Of a DNA stretch of 64,000 nt, positions 1-6,869 are shown piece after piece. The notes beneath the pieces were generated by a model, which searched no databases, was not told where the DNA came from, and was given only the letters and a program-made list of their open reading frames with translations. Position 1 is the first letter of the stretch. Each line of letters begins with the position of its first letter. This stretch comes from RGIG4097 sp964637515 (lineage in GTDB: Bacteria > Bacillota > Clostridia > Christensenellales > CAG-917), in NCBI GenBank assembly GCA_964637515.1, contig CAZWUI010000006.1, positions 19,208-83,207 of the forward strand, given 5' to 3'. Position numbers and translations under genes: made by a program.

Positions 1-846
1 GGCGGTAGACACCCGGTTGTTGAGAATTTGATTGATAGAGGTGCGTACGTGCCAAACGATACTCTTCTTGACTGCGACGAAAATCGCACTATGGTCATCA
101 CCGGACCGAATATGGCGGGAAAAAGCACGTACATGCGACAGGTTGCACTCATAACGCTTATGGCGCATATTGGTTGTTTCGTGCCTGCAAGCGAGGCGGA
201 AATCTCGTTGACGGATAGAATTTTCACCCGTATAGGCGCAAGCGACGACTTGTCGGGCGGGCAGAGTACGTTTATGGTTGAAATGATCGAAGTCGCCACG
301 ATTTTGAACTATGCAACTTCGTCAAGCCTTCTCGTACTCGATGAAATCGGCAGGGGTACGTCCACTTTCGACGGACTCAGTATTGCGTGGGCGGTGCTTG
401 AATATATCACCAAAAACGTCAAAGCAAAGACCTTGTTTGCGACGCATTTCCACGAACTCACCGAACTTGAAGACCTTGACGGCGTGAAAAATTATCGCGT
501 GCTAGTCAGTGAGAAAGACGATACTATAATCTTCTTGCACAAAATCGCAAGAGGCGGTGCGTCAAGAAGTTTCGGTATCGAAGTCGCATCTCTTGCGGGA
601 GTCATAAAACCCGTCGTAGAACACGCAAAACGTATTATGGCAAGTCTTGAAGAAGAGTCCAAAAACAGAGATACGAACGAAGTTTTGCTCTCGTCTGCAA
701 AATCGACGAAAACCGCACAGGTGAGTTTATTCGACGTCCAAAAGAGCGAGATCGAAGAAGAAATCCGCGCTCTCAACGTCGATCAACTGACTCCCTTACA
801 GGCGCTTACCATATTGTCCGATATGAAGAAAAAGTTGGAGGAGTAG
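1..846 (+). CDS. mutS: DNA mismatch repair protein MutS, C-terminal part (5' end outside window)
   Basis: MutS recognises mismatches and, through its ABC-type ATPase, recruits MutL. The reading frame is open from base 1, where the conserved GRHPVVE motif is read before the first internal ATG at 28, so the gene begins upstream of the window. About 281 residues are present: Walker A GPNMAGKST (near base 103), the Walker B/signature region LDEIGRGTSTFDG and the TLFATHFHEL switch segment, then the helix-turn-helix dimer region. Near the C-terminus QVSLFD fits a beta-clamp binding motif, which is an inference from its pattern. Only one base separates its stop from mutL, so the two are co-transcribed. 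Confidence 0.97.
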   Translation, partial: GGRHPVVENLIDRGAYVPNDTLLDCDENRTMVITGPNMAGKSTYMRQVALITLMAHIGCFVPASEAEISLTDRIFTRIGASDDLSGGQSTFMVEMIEVATILNYATSSSLLVLDEIGRGTSTFDGLSIAWAVLEYITKNVKAKTLFATHFHELTELEDLDGVKNYRVLVSEKDDTIIFLHKIARGGASRSFGIEVASLAGVIKPVVEHAKRIMASLEEESKNRDTNEVLLSSAKSTKTAQVSLFDVQKSEIEEEIRALNVDQLTPLQALTILSDMKKKLEE

Positions 847-847
847 T

Positions 848-2788
848 ATGCCTAAAATTAACGTTCTCGATCCAAGCGTATTCAATATGATTTCGGCAGG
901 GGAAGTCGTCGAAAGACCGGCGTCCGTTGTGAAAGAACTCGTCGAAAACTCTATCGACGCAGGCGCAACCTCAATTGATATCGACGTCGAAGAAGGCGGA
1001 CTCAAACGCATTCAAATAAGTGATGACGGTGTAGGCATTGAGAAAGCGGATATGCGCACCGCATTTTTGCCCCATGCAACAAGCAAACTTTCAAGAATAG
1101 CCGACCTTGATACGTTATCATCATTAGGGTTTAGAGGAGAAGCACTTGCAAGTATCGCATCCGTGTCAGAAGTTACCCTTATTTCTCGTGCGAAAAATTC
1201 GGAAAGTGCCAATAGAATATCGCTTTCGGGTGGAAAAGTCGTTGAAGAAAGGGAAGATAGCAGAGCGGCAGGCACTCTTATTTCCGTCAATAATCTCTTT
1301 TTCAATACCCCCGCACGTTTGAAATTTATGAAAACCGCTGCGGCAGAGCAGAAAGCAGTCGTTTCAACAGTACAAAAACTCATACTTGCAAATCCCGAAG
1401 TATCGATTTCACTTTTTAGTGGGGACGAAACTCTCGTTTCACACGAAGGCGGAAGTCTTCTTGATGCGATTATATCCGTCTACGGCATCGAAACTGCGGA
1501 TAAACTCGTTAAAGTCGACTACGCTCAAGCGGGTGTGCAAGTCAAAGGGTATATTTCTCCCACCGATTTCACAAAACCCACTCGTACGTGGCAAACTTAT
1601 ATCGTAAACGGGCGTGCGGTAGAGAACAAAGATATATCTCTCGCAATCGACAAAGCATATGAAGGACGACTTGTGAAACACAATTACCCGGTGGCGATTT
1701 TGGAAATTCTTATGCCGTTTGACGAAGTGGATATCAACGTTCATCCGCGCAAATCCGAAGTCAGGTTCCGCAACAAAAACTTTGCATTCAGTGCAATTTA
1801 CCACGCAATCGGAGAAACTCTCGACAAATTCGGCATAGACGTATCATTTGCCGAAAAAGCAGACAAAAAAGTGGATATTCCCGATGATTTCACCGCACTT
1901 TACGGTGAAAATCGACCTGCAACCGACTTCGGATACAGACCGAGAGTCGATTACGGCGGATTGAATTTGTCTGCAATCAAAAACGCAGGTATGCGCAACG
2001 TATCCGAAGGTCAAATCGGTGCGTACAAAACCATAAAAACCGAACCGAGCGACGAATTGTATTCGTCTCAAGATAGTTCAAGCGATTTGTATAATGTTTC
2101 GGCGGATAATGCCGTCGAAAATGCGGAAAATTCAACCGAGAAAACCGCAGAATATACCGAACAATCAATTTTTGATAATGGGGGTTTTGCGAATAGTTCG
2201 CTAACTCAAGGCAAGTTCGACGGCAAAATCGTCGGACAAATTTTCGATACGTATATTGTCATCGAGCGGGATGGTTTTGTCTATATCATCGACCAACACG
2301 CCGCCCATGAACGCGTTTTGTATGAGAAAATCGCAAATAGATTGAAACCCGAATTTGTCCAACAACTGCTTATTCCGTTCAGATTCAGACTGACCGAAGA
2401 AGAAAGCGAATATATGGATAAAATCATTCCGAATCTCAACGAAATGGGATTCCAAGTGGAAAAAAAATACGGCAGTTATTTCATCTATGCGGTGCCGGAG
2501 CCTGTTGCAAAAATGGATTTGAACGCTTTTTTGAACGGACTTTTCAAAAATATGTTGTCCGAACAAGAGTTGACTTTGCTCGATATCGTCAAAAACAACG
2601 TTTGTCAACAGGCGTGCAAAGCGGCAATCAAGGGCGGAGATGCGCTCAGTCGTGAACAAATCGGCGAACTTATCGTTGGACTTATGGACGAAAACGGCAA
2701 ACTTCCTGACAAATGTCCGCACGGAAGACCTACAATCGTCGCATTCACGAAAAAGGACGTAGAAAAAATGTTCAAACGAATTGTTTGA
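848..2788 (+). CDS. mutL: DNA mismatch repair endonuclease MutL
   Basis: MutL couples MutS mismatch recognition to strand incision. The 646-residue protein has the GHKL ATPase motifs NSIDAG, DDGVGI and GFRGEAL in its first 110 residues, a low-complexity acidic linker (roughly 360-450), and a C-terminal dimerisation domain. That domain carries DQHAAHERVLYE (from D482), the metal-binding motif of nicking MutL proteins, and CPHGRP (C623). QQLLIP (505-510) resembles the beta-clamp binding motif of Bacillus MutL. It is therefore predicted to be a latent endonuclease in an organism without MutH. The ATG follows GGAGGAG at good distance, and mutS ends one base upstream. Confidence 0.97.
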   Translation: MPKINVLDPSVFNMISAGEVVERPASVVKELVENSIDAGATSIDIDVEEGGLKRIQISDDGVGIEKADMRTAFLPHATSKLSRIADLDTLSSLGFRGEALASIASVSEVTLISRAKNSESANRISLSGGKVVEEREDSRAAGTLISVNNLFFNTPARLKFMKTAAAEQKAVVSTVQKLILANPEVSISLFSGDETLVSHEGGSLLDAIISVYGIETADKLVKVDYAQAGVQVKGYISPTDFTKPTRTWQTYIVNGRAVENKDISLAIDKAYEGRLVKHNYPVAILEILMPFDEVDINVHPRKSEVRFRNKNFAFSAIYHAIGETLDKFGIDVSFAEKADKKVDIPDDFTALYGENRPATDFGYRPRVDYGGLNLSAIKNAGMRNVSEGQIGAYKTIKTEPSDELYSSQDSSSDLYNVSADNAVENAENSTEKTAEYTEQSIFDNGGFANSSLTQGKFDGKIVGQIFDTYIVIERDGFVYIIDQHAAHERVLYEKIANRLKPEFVQQLLIPFRFRLTEEESEYMDKIIPNLNEMGFQVEKKYGSYFIYAVPEPVAKMDLNAFLNGLFKNMLSEQELTLLDIVKNNVCQQACKAAIKGGDALSREQIGELIVGLMDENGKLPDKCPHGRPTIVAFTKKDVEKMFKRIV

Positions 2789-2811
2789 TCGACTTATCAA
2801 ATCGTGGCAGT

Positions 2812-2840
2812 GTTTTGTGATAAGTGCGCACTTGCAAAAC
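2812..2840. other. Imperfect hairpin downstream of mutL
   Basis: GTTTTG and CAAAAC flank the perfect palindrome AAGTGCGCACTT, giving a 12-bp stem with a bulge just past the mutL stop. There is no clear T-run after it, so it is at best a weak or processed mRNA end. The rest of 2789-3069 is AT-rich spacer. Confidence 0.35.
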
Positions 2841-2863
2841 ATTTGAATGTAGACTTATATATA

Positions 2864-2894
2864 TTGTTCATATATAACAACCTATTTATATAAT
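2864..2894 (+). promoter_or_regulatory. Possible promoter for miaA
   Basis: TTGTTC (2864-2869) lies 17 nt before TATATA (2887-2892) or 19 nt before TATAAT (2889-2894). It also sits in a short inverted repeat, TTGTT/AACAA. This is a weak match that merely fits the position ahead of miaA. Confidence 0.35.
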
Positions 2895-2903
2895 AAGGAT
2901 ATA

Positions 2904-2996
2904 ATGAACTATATAAATAAGGTGATAAACAAAGCACTTACTAACCATATTAAAACTAATATAAAATACACTCAAGTTGATAAACGTAGAGCGTAG
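2904..2996 (+). CDS. Possible 30-residue basic peptide (doubtful)
   Basis: An ATG follows AAGGA by 5-6 bases and reads 30 codons rich in Asn, Lys and Ile to a TAG. It has no recognisable motif or hydrophobic segment. It lies on the presumed miaA leader, so it could be a chance frame or a leader peptide. I list it only because its ribosome site is reasonable. Confidence 0.15.
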   Translation: MNYINKVINKALTNHIKTNIKYTQVDKRRA

Positions 2997-3069
2997 GCAC
3001 AAAACTAATCTCGTGTGGCAGAACCGAAGTTTTGTCGCAACGAAAACAAATCAAGGAATGACACTCAAA

Positions 3070-3993
3070 ATGAATCTTCAACCGATATACGTATTAGGAC
3101 CGACCGCGTCGGGAAAATCTGAATTTGCGTACAGACTTGCAAAAAGCACGGATAGCGTAGTTATCTCTGCGGACAGTATGCAGATTTATCGCGGACTTGA
3201 CGTTGGTACGGCAAAAGAAAGCGTTGAGCGCAGACAAGAAATCGACTACAAACTCATCGACTTTTTGCCGAGCGATGCTGAGTATTCGGTTGCGGAATTT
3301 GCAGAGAGCGCGAAAAAAGAGATTGAAGATGCGTTGGGAAACGGCAAACTTCCGATAGTCGTCGGTGGCACGGGACTATATTTTGAATCGTTGTTTTATC
3401 CTTTGAGTTTTGGCAAAATTGGAAAAAACGACGAATTGCGGAAGAAACTTGAAAAGGAACTTGAAGAAAACGGCGCAGAGTATATCCACAAAAAACTTGA
3501 AGGAATTGACGTTGAAACCGCCAAAAAACTTCACGTGAACGATACGAAACGAGTTATACGCGCGCTGGAAATCGCATTGTCGGGTGAAAAAACCAAATCT
3601 GAAATTGTCGACACGGTCGAAAAACCTAACGTGATTGTAATTGGATTTAACACAGATAGAGCGGTCTTGTATGAAAAAATCAATCGTCGAGTGGATGAAA
3701 TGTTCGATATGGGACTTGTTGACGAAGTATTTTCGGTCGGGAAATTCGATTGCCAAAGCATGAAAGCAATCGGATATAAAGAGTTTAAGGACTACTCACC
3801 GCAGATTATCGACGGTAAATTTGTTCTGAATCAATCTGAAATCGACGAAATCAAAGAAAAAATCAAGAAAAACACTCGAAATTACGCAAAAAGACAACTC
3901 ACTTGGTTCAGAAGATACGACTTTGTGCAGTGGTTTGAATGCGGAGATTTTGACGGAGCATTGAATTTTGTGAAGTTGAAACTGTCCGAATAA
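3070..3993 (+). CDS. miaA: tRNA dimethylallyltransferase MiaA
   Basis: MiaA transfers a dimethylallyl group to N6 of A37 in tRNAs reading UNN codons. The protein (307 residues from the chosen ATG) starts with the P-loop GPTASGKS (residues 10-17), followed by the substrate-site segment ISADSMQIYRG, and ends with the usual basic KKNTRNYAKRQLTWFR region. A longer frame opens with a TTG at 2977, but that leading stretch is not family-like. ATG 3058 has AAGGA directly abutting it, whereas ATG 3070 has it about 13 bases away; 3070 gives the normal N-terminus. In Firmicutes miaA follows mutSL, as here, but hfq is not found after it. Confidence 0.95.
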   Translation: MNLQPIYVLGPTASGKSEFAYRLAKSTDSVVISADSMQIYRGLDVGTAKESVERRQEIDYKLIDFLPSDAEYSVAEFAESAKKEIEDALGNGKLPIVVGGTGLYFESLFYPLSFGKIGKNDELRKKLEKELEENGAEYIHKKLEGIDVETAKKLHVNDTKRVIRALEIALSGEKTKSEIVDTVEKPNVIVIGFNTDRAVLYEKINRRVDEMFDMGLVDEVFSVGKFDCQSMKAIGYKEFKDYSPQIIDGKFVLNQSEIDEIKEKIKKNTRNYAKRQLTWFRRYDFVQWFECGDFDGALNFVKLKLSE

Positions 3994-4088
3994 GCCACGG
4001 AATGAGATATGGCGGAATAAGCAATAACAAGCTAAAACGCTTGAAAAACTAACTAAAACGATAATAATCACTAACAATAAATCAAAAC

Positions 4089-4117
4089 TATTCTAAAAAA
4101 GTCGTTTTTTTAGAATA
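4089..4117 (+). terminator. AT-rich hairpin between miaA and the PLP lyase
   Basis: TATTCTAAAAAA and its complement flank a GTCG loop, with the T-run inside the 3' arm. It could be a weak intrinsic terminator or an mRNA-stabilising hairpin. It ends only 24 bases before the next start codon, so some readthrough into that gene is possible. Confidence 0.45.
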
Positions 4118-4141
4118 AAACAAACAAACGGAGATACAAAA

Positions 4142-5389
4142 ATGACTTTCAATGAAGAAACCGCAAGACAATATGTAAGAGAATGCGAAAAAGAACTGGG
4201 TGCGGAATTTGATAGACTGGACGATATTGCTCTTTTCAATCAAAAAAAGGTGCTTGATGCTTTCGCAAAATACGGCATTCAGGCTCGTCACCTTGCAGGT
4301 ACTACGGGTTACGGCTACGATGATATAGGTCGCGATGCACTTTGCGCACTATTTGCGGAAATTCTCGGCGGAGAAAAAGCACTGTTTTCACCGCATATTG
4401 TATCAGGCACGCATGCACTGACCTTGATGCTTTTCGGCGTACTTCGCCCAAATGATACGTTGCTATCGGTTTCGGGAATGCCTTACGACACTTTGACCGA
4501 CGTCATCAGTGGAAAAAACAAAGGCTCGCTTGCGGATTTCGGCGTAAAATTCGACCATATCGACCTGAAAACCGTAGAAAATAATCCCGTATTCGACTAT
4601 GAAAAAATCGAAAAATTCTTACTAAACACAAGGGTTAAAGCGGTTTTTGTCGCAAGAAGTCGCGGTTATGCTTGGCGCAGTGCAATTAGCGTTGAACAAA
4701 TTGCGGAACTCACCGCTTTCGTCAAGAAAATCAGCCCCGAAACCTTGATTTTGGTTGATAATTGCTACGGTGAATTTGTTGAAAAAATCGAACCTTTGCA
4801 AGTCGGTGCGGATCTCGTTGCGGGTTCTCTCATCAAAAATTTAGGCGGTGGACTTGCTCCGACAGGCGGTTACGTCGCAGGAAAAGCAGATCTCGTCGAT
4901 CAATGCGCATATAGACTGACTGCGCCGTCGCTTGGCATGGAAGAAGGTTCGTCATTGTCTGGGTATTTGCCGTTTTTTGAAGGGCTTTTCATCGCTCCGT
5001 CTGTCGTAAAATCCGCACTGAAAAGTGCCGTTTTGTTCTCAAAAGCCTATTCAAAACTAGGTTTTGAGACTCTTCCCGACGACAAAACTCCGCCGTACGA
5101 CATCATTTGCAGTCTGAAACTCAATTCACCAGAAAAATTAATCGATTTTTGCCGTGCAATTCAAGAAGTTTCGCCGATTGATAGCAACGTCGTGCCTGAA
5201 CCGTGGGATATGCCCGGTTATCAAGACCAAGTTATCATGGCGGCAGGTGCATTCGTTCAAGGCGCATCAATCGAATTATCCGCCGATTCACCGATAAAAG
5301 CGCCGTATATTGCATATATTCAAGGCGCATTGACCTATGAACACGCCGTTATCGCACTTGAACATACGTTGATTAAAACCATAAAATAA
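4142..5389 (+). CDS. ynbB: PLP-dependent methionine gamma-lyase/aluminium-resistance family protein (YnbB-like)
   Basis: This 415-residue protein belongs to the fold-type I PLP enzymes annotated as 'aluminium resistance protein' or 'methionine gamma-lyase family', related to cystathionine lyases. Visible features are the N-terminal LAGTTGYGYDD segment, SGTHAL for cofactor phosphate binding, LVDNCYGEF (the Asp that pairs with the pyridine nitrogen) and SLIKNLGGG, where K232 is the likely Schiff-base lysine. The exact substrate is not settled for the family. In Bacillus and Clostridia it lies in the same mutSL-miaA-hfq neighbourhood. The ATG is preceded by CGGAG, and a strong terminator follows the gene. 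Confidence 0.92.
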   Translation: MTFNEETARQYVRECEKELGAEFDRLDDIALFNQKKVLDAFAKYGIQARHLAGTTGYGYDDIGRDALCALFAEILGGEKALFSPHIVSGTHALTLMLFGVLRPNDTLLSVSGMPYDTLTDVISGKNKGSLADFGVKFDHIDLKTVENNPVFDYEKIEKFLLNTRVKAVFVARSRGYAWRSAISVEQIAELTAFVKKISPETLILVDNCYGEFVEKIEPLQVGADLVAGSLIKNLGGGLAPTGGYVAGKADLVDQCAYRLTAPSLGMEEGSSLSGYLPFFEGLFIAPSVVKSALKSAVLFSKAYSKLGFETLPDDKTPPYDIICSLKLNSPEKLIDFCRAIQEVSPIDSNVVPEPWDMPGYQDQVIMAAGAFVQGASIELSADSPIKAPYIAYIQGALTYEHAVIALEHTLIKTIK

Positions 5390-5428
5390 CCGAAAATCAC
5401 AAAAAAATCTTGACCTTTACCGCAATTT

Positions 5429-5470
5429 AGCCGTATTTTGATCAGAAAAACACTCAAAATGCGGCTTTTT
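5429..5470 (+). terminator. Intrinsic terminator after the YnbB-like gene
   Basis: AGCCGTATTTTGA (5429-5441) pairs with TCAAAATGCGGCT (5454-5466), with one G-T pair and a 12-nt loop, and is followed by five Ts. It closes the plus-strand mutS-ynbB block. Confidence 0.85.
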
Positions 5471-5487
5471 CAATGAAAAAATGCAAT

Positions 5488-5571
5488 GGAAAATTTATCG
5501 GCAAAACGTATGGTAAATTAAGCGGTAAATTAATACGTAAAACCGTCGGTAAAATTAGCCAAAAAACGATG
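5488..5571 (+). repeat. Seven degenerate 12-bp tandem units encoding a GKxx tetrapeptide repeat
   Basis: Seven consecutive 12-base units of the type GGTAAATTAAGC can be read in register. Within an open frame from ATG 5473 to TAA 5601 (42 codons) they encode GKFI, GKTY, GKLS, GKLI, RKTV, GKIS and QKTM, so lysine recurs at every fourth position. The frame lacks a ribosome site and starts three bases after a terminator T-run, so translation is doubtful. The periodicity itself is directly visible. Between 5602 and 5886 the sequence is AT-rich with further scattered GGTAAA-like words and no gene I can support. Confidence 0.6.
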
Positions 5572-5886
5572 AGAATTAAGTTTCGTTCTTCATATGGGTA
5601 AATCGCGGGAATTTTTTCAGTAAAACGGTAGATTTGACGGTGATTTTAGTGGTAAAAATTGTAGTGATTTATTCGGCCTAATGCGCAGTTAGATGGACGG
5701 TAACGCACGCAGAAACAAAAATTCAGTTAAGAAAGCGGGCGAGAAATAAAGTTAAGCGTGAAAAGCGATCAGATAATCGTTTGATTGAAATGCAAAATCA
5801 AATCAACTGAATAAGTTAATTCAATAAAATGATTTTTAAGTCAAATAAAATCAATCAATTTATTGAAATAAAATCAAATTGAAAAA

Positions 5887-6332
5887 TCAGATTTTGAACA
5901 ATTTTTGATAGAATTTCAAATTTTGAAAAATCGTCAAAAATTGAACTATCCGCCCCCGACAGGCATTTTTATTCCTTTCTATTCGTAAAAGTGTTGTTTT
6001 GCGCATAGTTTGATTGGTGTTCTCTATCCTGAAATTTGGTACGTTAAACTTATAAAAAGCATGATTGAAATCGGCAAACATTAATTCGTATTCGTTCTTC
6101 TCTTCAAAATCATGAACGTCAAACGAGTTGCATACCTCTTTATAATCAATAGTTTCCGGACGTACGAGANNNNNNNNNNNNNNNNNNNNNNNNNNNNNNN
6201 NNNNNNNNNNNNNNNNNNNNNNNNNNNNNNNNNNNNNNNNNNNNNNNNNNNNNNNNNNNNNNNNNNNNNGCGGAAAAATTGAGGATCTACCCCACCTTTA
6301 TGAAGATTTAGTAGATAAGACAACATTTTCAT
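5887..6332 (-). CDS. Unidentified gene interrupted by the assembly gap
   Basis: Right of the gap, an ATG at 6332 preceded by a G-rich stretch opens a frame of 21 residues containing NLHKGGVDPQFF that runs into the Ns. Left of the gap a frame is open from 6169 to the TGA at 5887 (about 93 residues), beginning LVRPETIDYKEV and including DVHDFEEKNEYEL, which reads like real protein. The two ends would be in different frames if the gap were exactly 100, but 100 Ns is a conventional placeholder. Both are probably one minus-strand gene of unknown length. I do not recognise the family. Confidence 0.4.
6170..6269. other. Assembly gap (100 Ns)
   Basis: A run of exactly 100 Ns, the usual scaffold placeholder for unknown distance. 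No conclusion about reading frame or spacing should be drawn across it. Confidence 0.99.
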
Positions 6333-6418
6333 TCTGCCCCCATAATTAGATTTAGTTACAGATAACTGATATTAGTGTCCTTTAAGTCAAGTACTTTATA
6401 TATAGAAAGTAATAATAA

Positions 6419-6430
6419 GCGCACGTGCGC
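6419..6430. promoter_or_regulatory. 12-bp palindrome GCGCACGTGCGC
   Basis: A perfect GC-rich palindrome in otherwise AT-rich DNA, about 90 bases upstream of the start of the gap-interrupted gene. It could be an operator; no other copy was noticed in the window. Confidence 0.3.
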
Positions 6431-6472
6431 ACACACGTATTAAGGTCGTTTTTAGAAATTTTCATAGGAATA

Positions 6473-6501
6473 AAAAAAGCGGTAAATATTACCGCTTTTT
6501 T
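6473..6501. terminator. Bidirectional intrinsic terminator left of the micropeptide unit
   Basis: AAAAAA-GCGGTAA-ATA-TTACCGC-TTTTTT forms a 7-bp GC-containing stem (6479-6485 with 6489-6495), extended by A-T pairs and with T-runs in both orientations. On the minus strand it would end an antisense RNA started at about 6669. Confidence 0.75.
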
Positions 6502-6555
6502 CGTACAATTTTACCGTATAACACCCTACTTTTTATTGACTTAAAAGATATACGT

Positions 6556-6678
6556 AATACGCAAAAATGAAAAGGAGGTTATTCATATGACGTTACTGCT
6601 AATCTTACAAATAGTATTAGTAACGATACAGATAATTAAAGAAATATCAGGGTGGGAATAACCTCCCATTTGCGTATT
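6556..6678. repeat. Long inverted repeat burying the micropeptide ribosome site
   Basis: AATACGCAAA (6556-6565) pairs with TTTGCGTATT (6669-6678), and GGAGGTTATTC (6574-6584) pairs with GAATAACCTCC (6656-6666). In the plus-strand transcript these two perfect helices of 10 and 11 bp would fold the 3' end back over the 5' end and hide the Shine-Dalgarno sequence. The symmetry extends outward to TTTTTATTGACTT (6530-6542) and its complement near 6698-6710, so both flanks carry a TTGACT box. Confidence 0.85.
6587..6661 (+). CDS. 24-residue hydrophobic micropeptide, type I toxin-like
   Basis: The ATG lies 8 bases after a perfect AAGGAGG and opens 24 codons. The product begins MTLLLILQIVLVTIQ and ends in a short polar tail with EISGWE, so residues 3-17 form one hydrophobic helix long enough to lie in or across a membrane. 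I do not recognise an exact family. The architecture is that of membrane-acting type I toxins in Firmicutes: a tiny hydrophobic peptide, a strong ribosome site sequestered by the 3' end, an overlapping antisense promoter and terminators on both sides. A signalling or leader peptide is an alternative. It stands alone, with no adjacent gene in an operon. Confidence 0.55.
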   Translation: MTLLLILQIVLVTIQIIKEISGWE

Positions 6679-6704
6679 TTATCACGTATAATAAATAAAG
6701 TCAA
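6676..6704 (-). promoter_or_regulatory. Antisense promoter over the 3' end of the micropeptide gene
   Basis: Read on the minus strand: -35 TTGACT (6699-6704), 17-nt spacer, -10 TAAAAT (6676-6681). It is close to sigma-A consensus and better than the matching plus-strand box TTGACT at 6536-6541, which lacks a good -10 at the right distance. Confidence 0.65.
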
Positions 6705-6736
6705 TAAAAACACCTTATACCCTAACCTATAAAGAA

Positions 6737-6760
6737 CGGTAAAATTTACCGATCAATTTT
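6737..6760 (+). terminator. Terminator-like hairpin right of the micropeptide unit
   Basis: CGGTAAA-A-TTTACCG (6737-6751), followed by ATCA and six Ts. It could end the plus-strand micropeptide transcript at roughly 200 nt. From here to nfo (6761-6869) no gene is seen. Confidence 0.55.
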
Positions 6761-6869
6761 TTCCCCCGTGAATACTTGTATTATATTTAAGAGCATAAGC
6801 CAATACGTTCGCTAAATACCGCTTAGTTAAAAATATGGTAAGAATTATATGAATTTTGGTGTACGTTTG

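Larger units (their letters stand above)
6473..6669 (-). ncRNA. Predicted antisense RNA to the micropeptide gene
   Basis: A minus-strand promoter with TTGACT (6699-6704), a 17-nt spacer and TAAAAT (6676-6681) predicts a start at about 6669. The bidirectional terminator at 6473-6501 would end the transcript after roughly 195 nt. It would be fully complementary to the micropeptide coding region and its ribosome site, as in antisense-controlled type I toxin-antitoxin pairs. No long open frame is seen on it. This is an inference from promoter and terminator positions only. Confidence 0.4.

Noticed and set aside
2977..3069. TTG start that would extend MiaA by 31 residues
   Set aside because: The added residues are unlike the family and have no ribosome site; an ATG directly before the P-loop gives the usual N-terminus.
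6081..6332. Continuous 83-codon frame across the N run
   Set aside because: It depends on the gap being exactly 100 bases; the left-hand frame with protein-like sequence is a different one.
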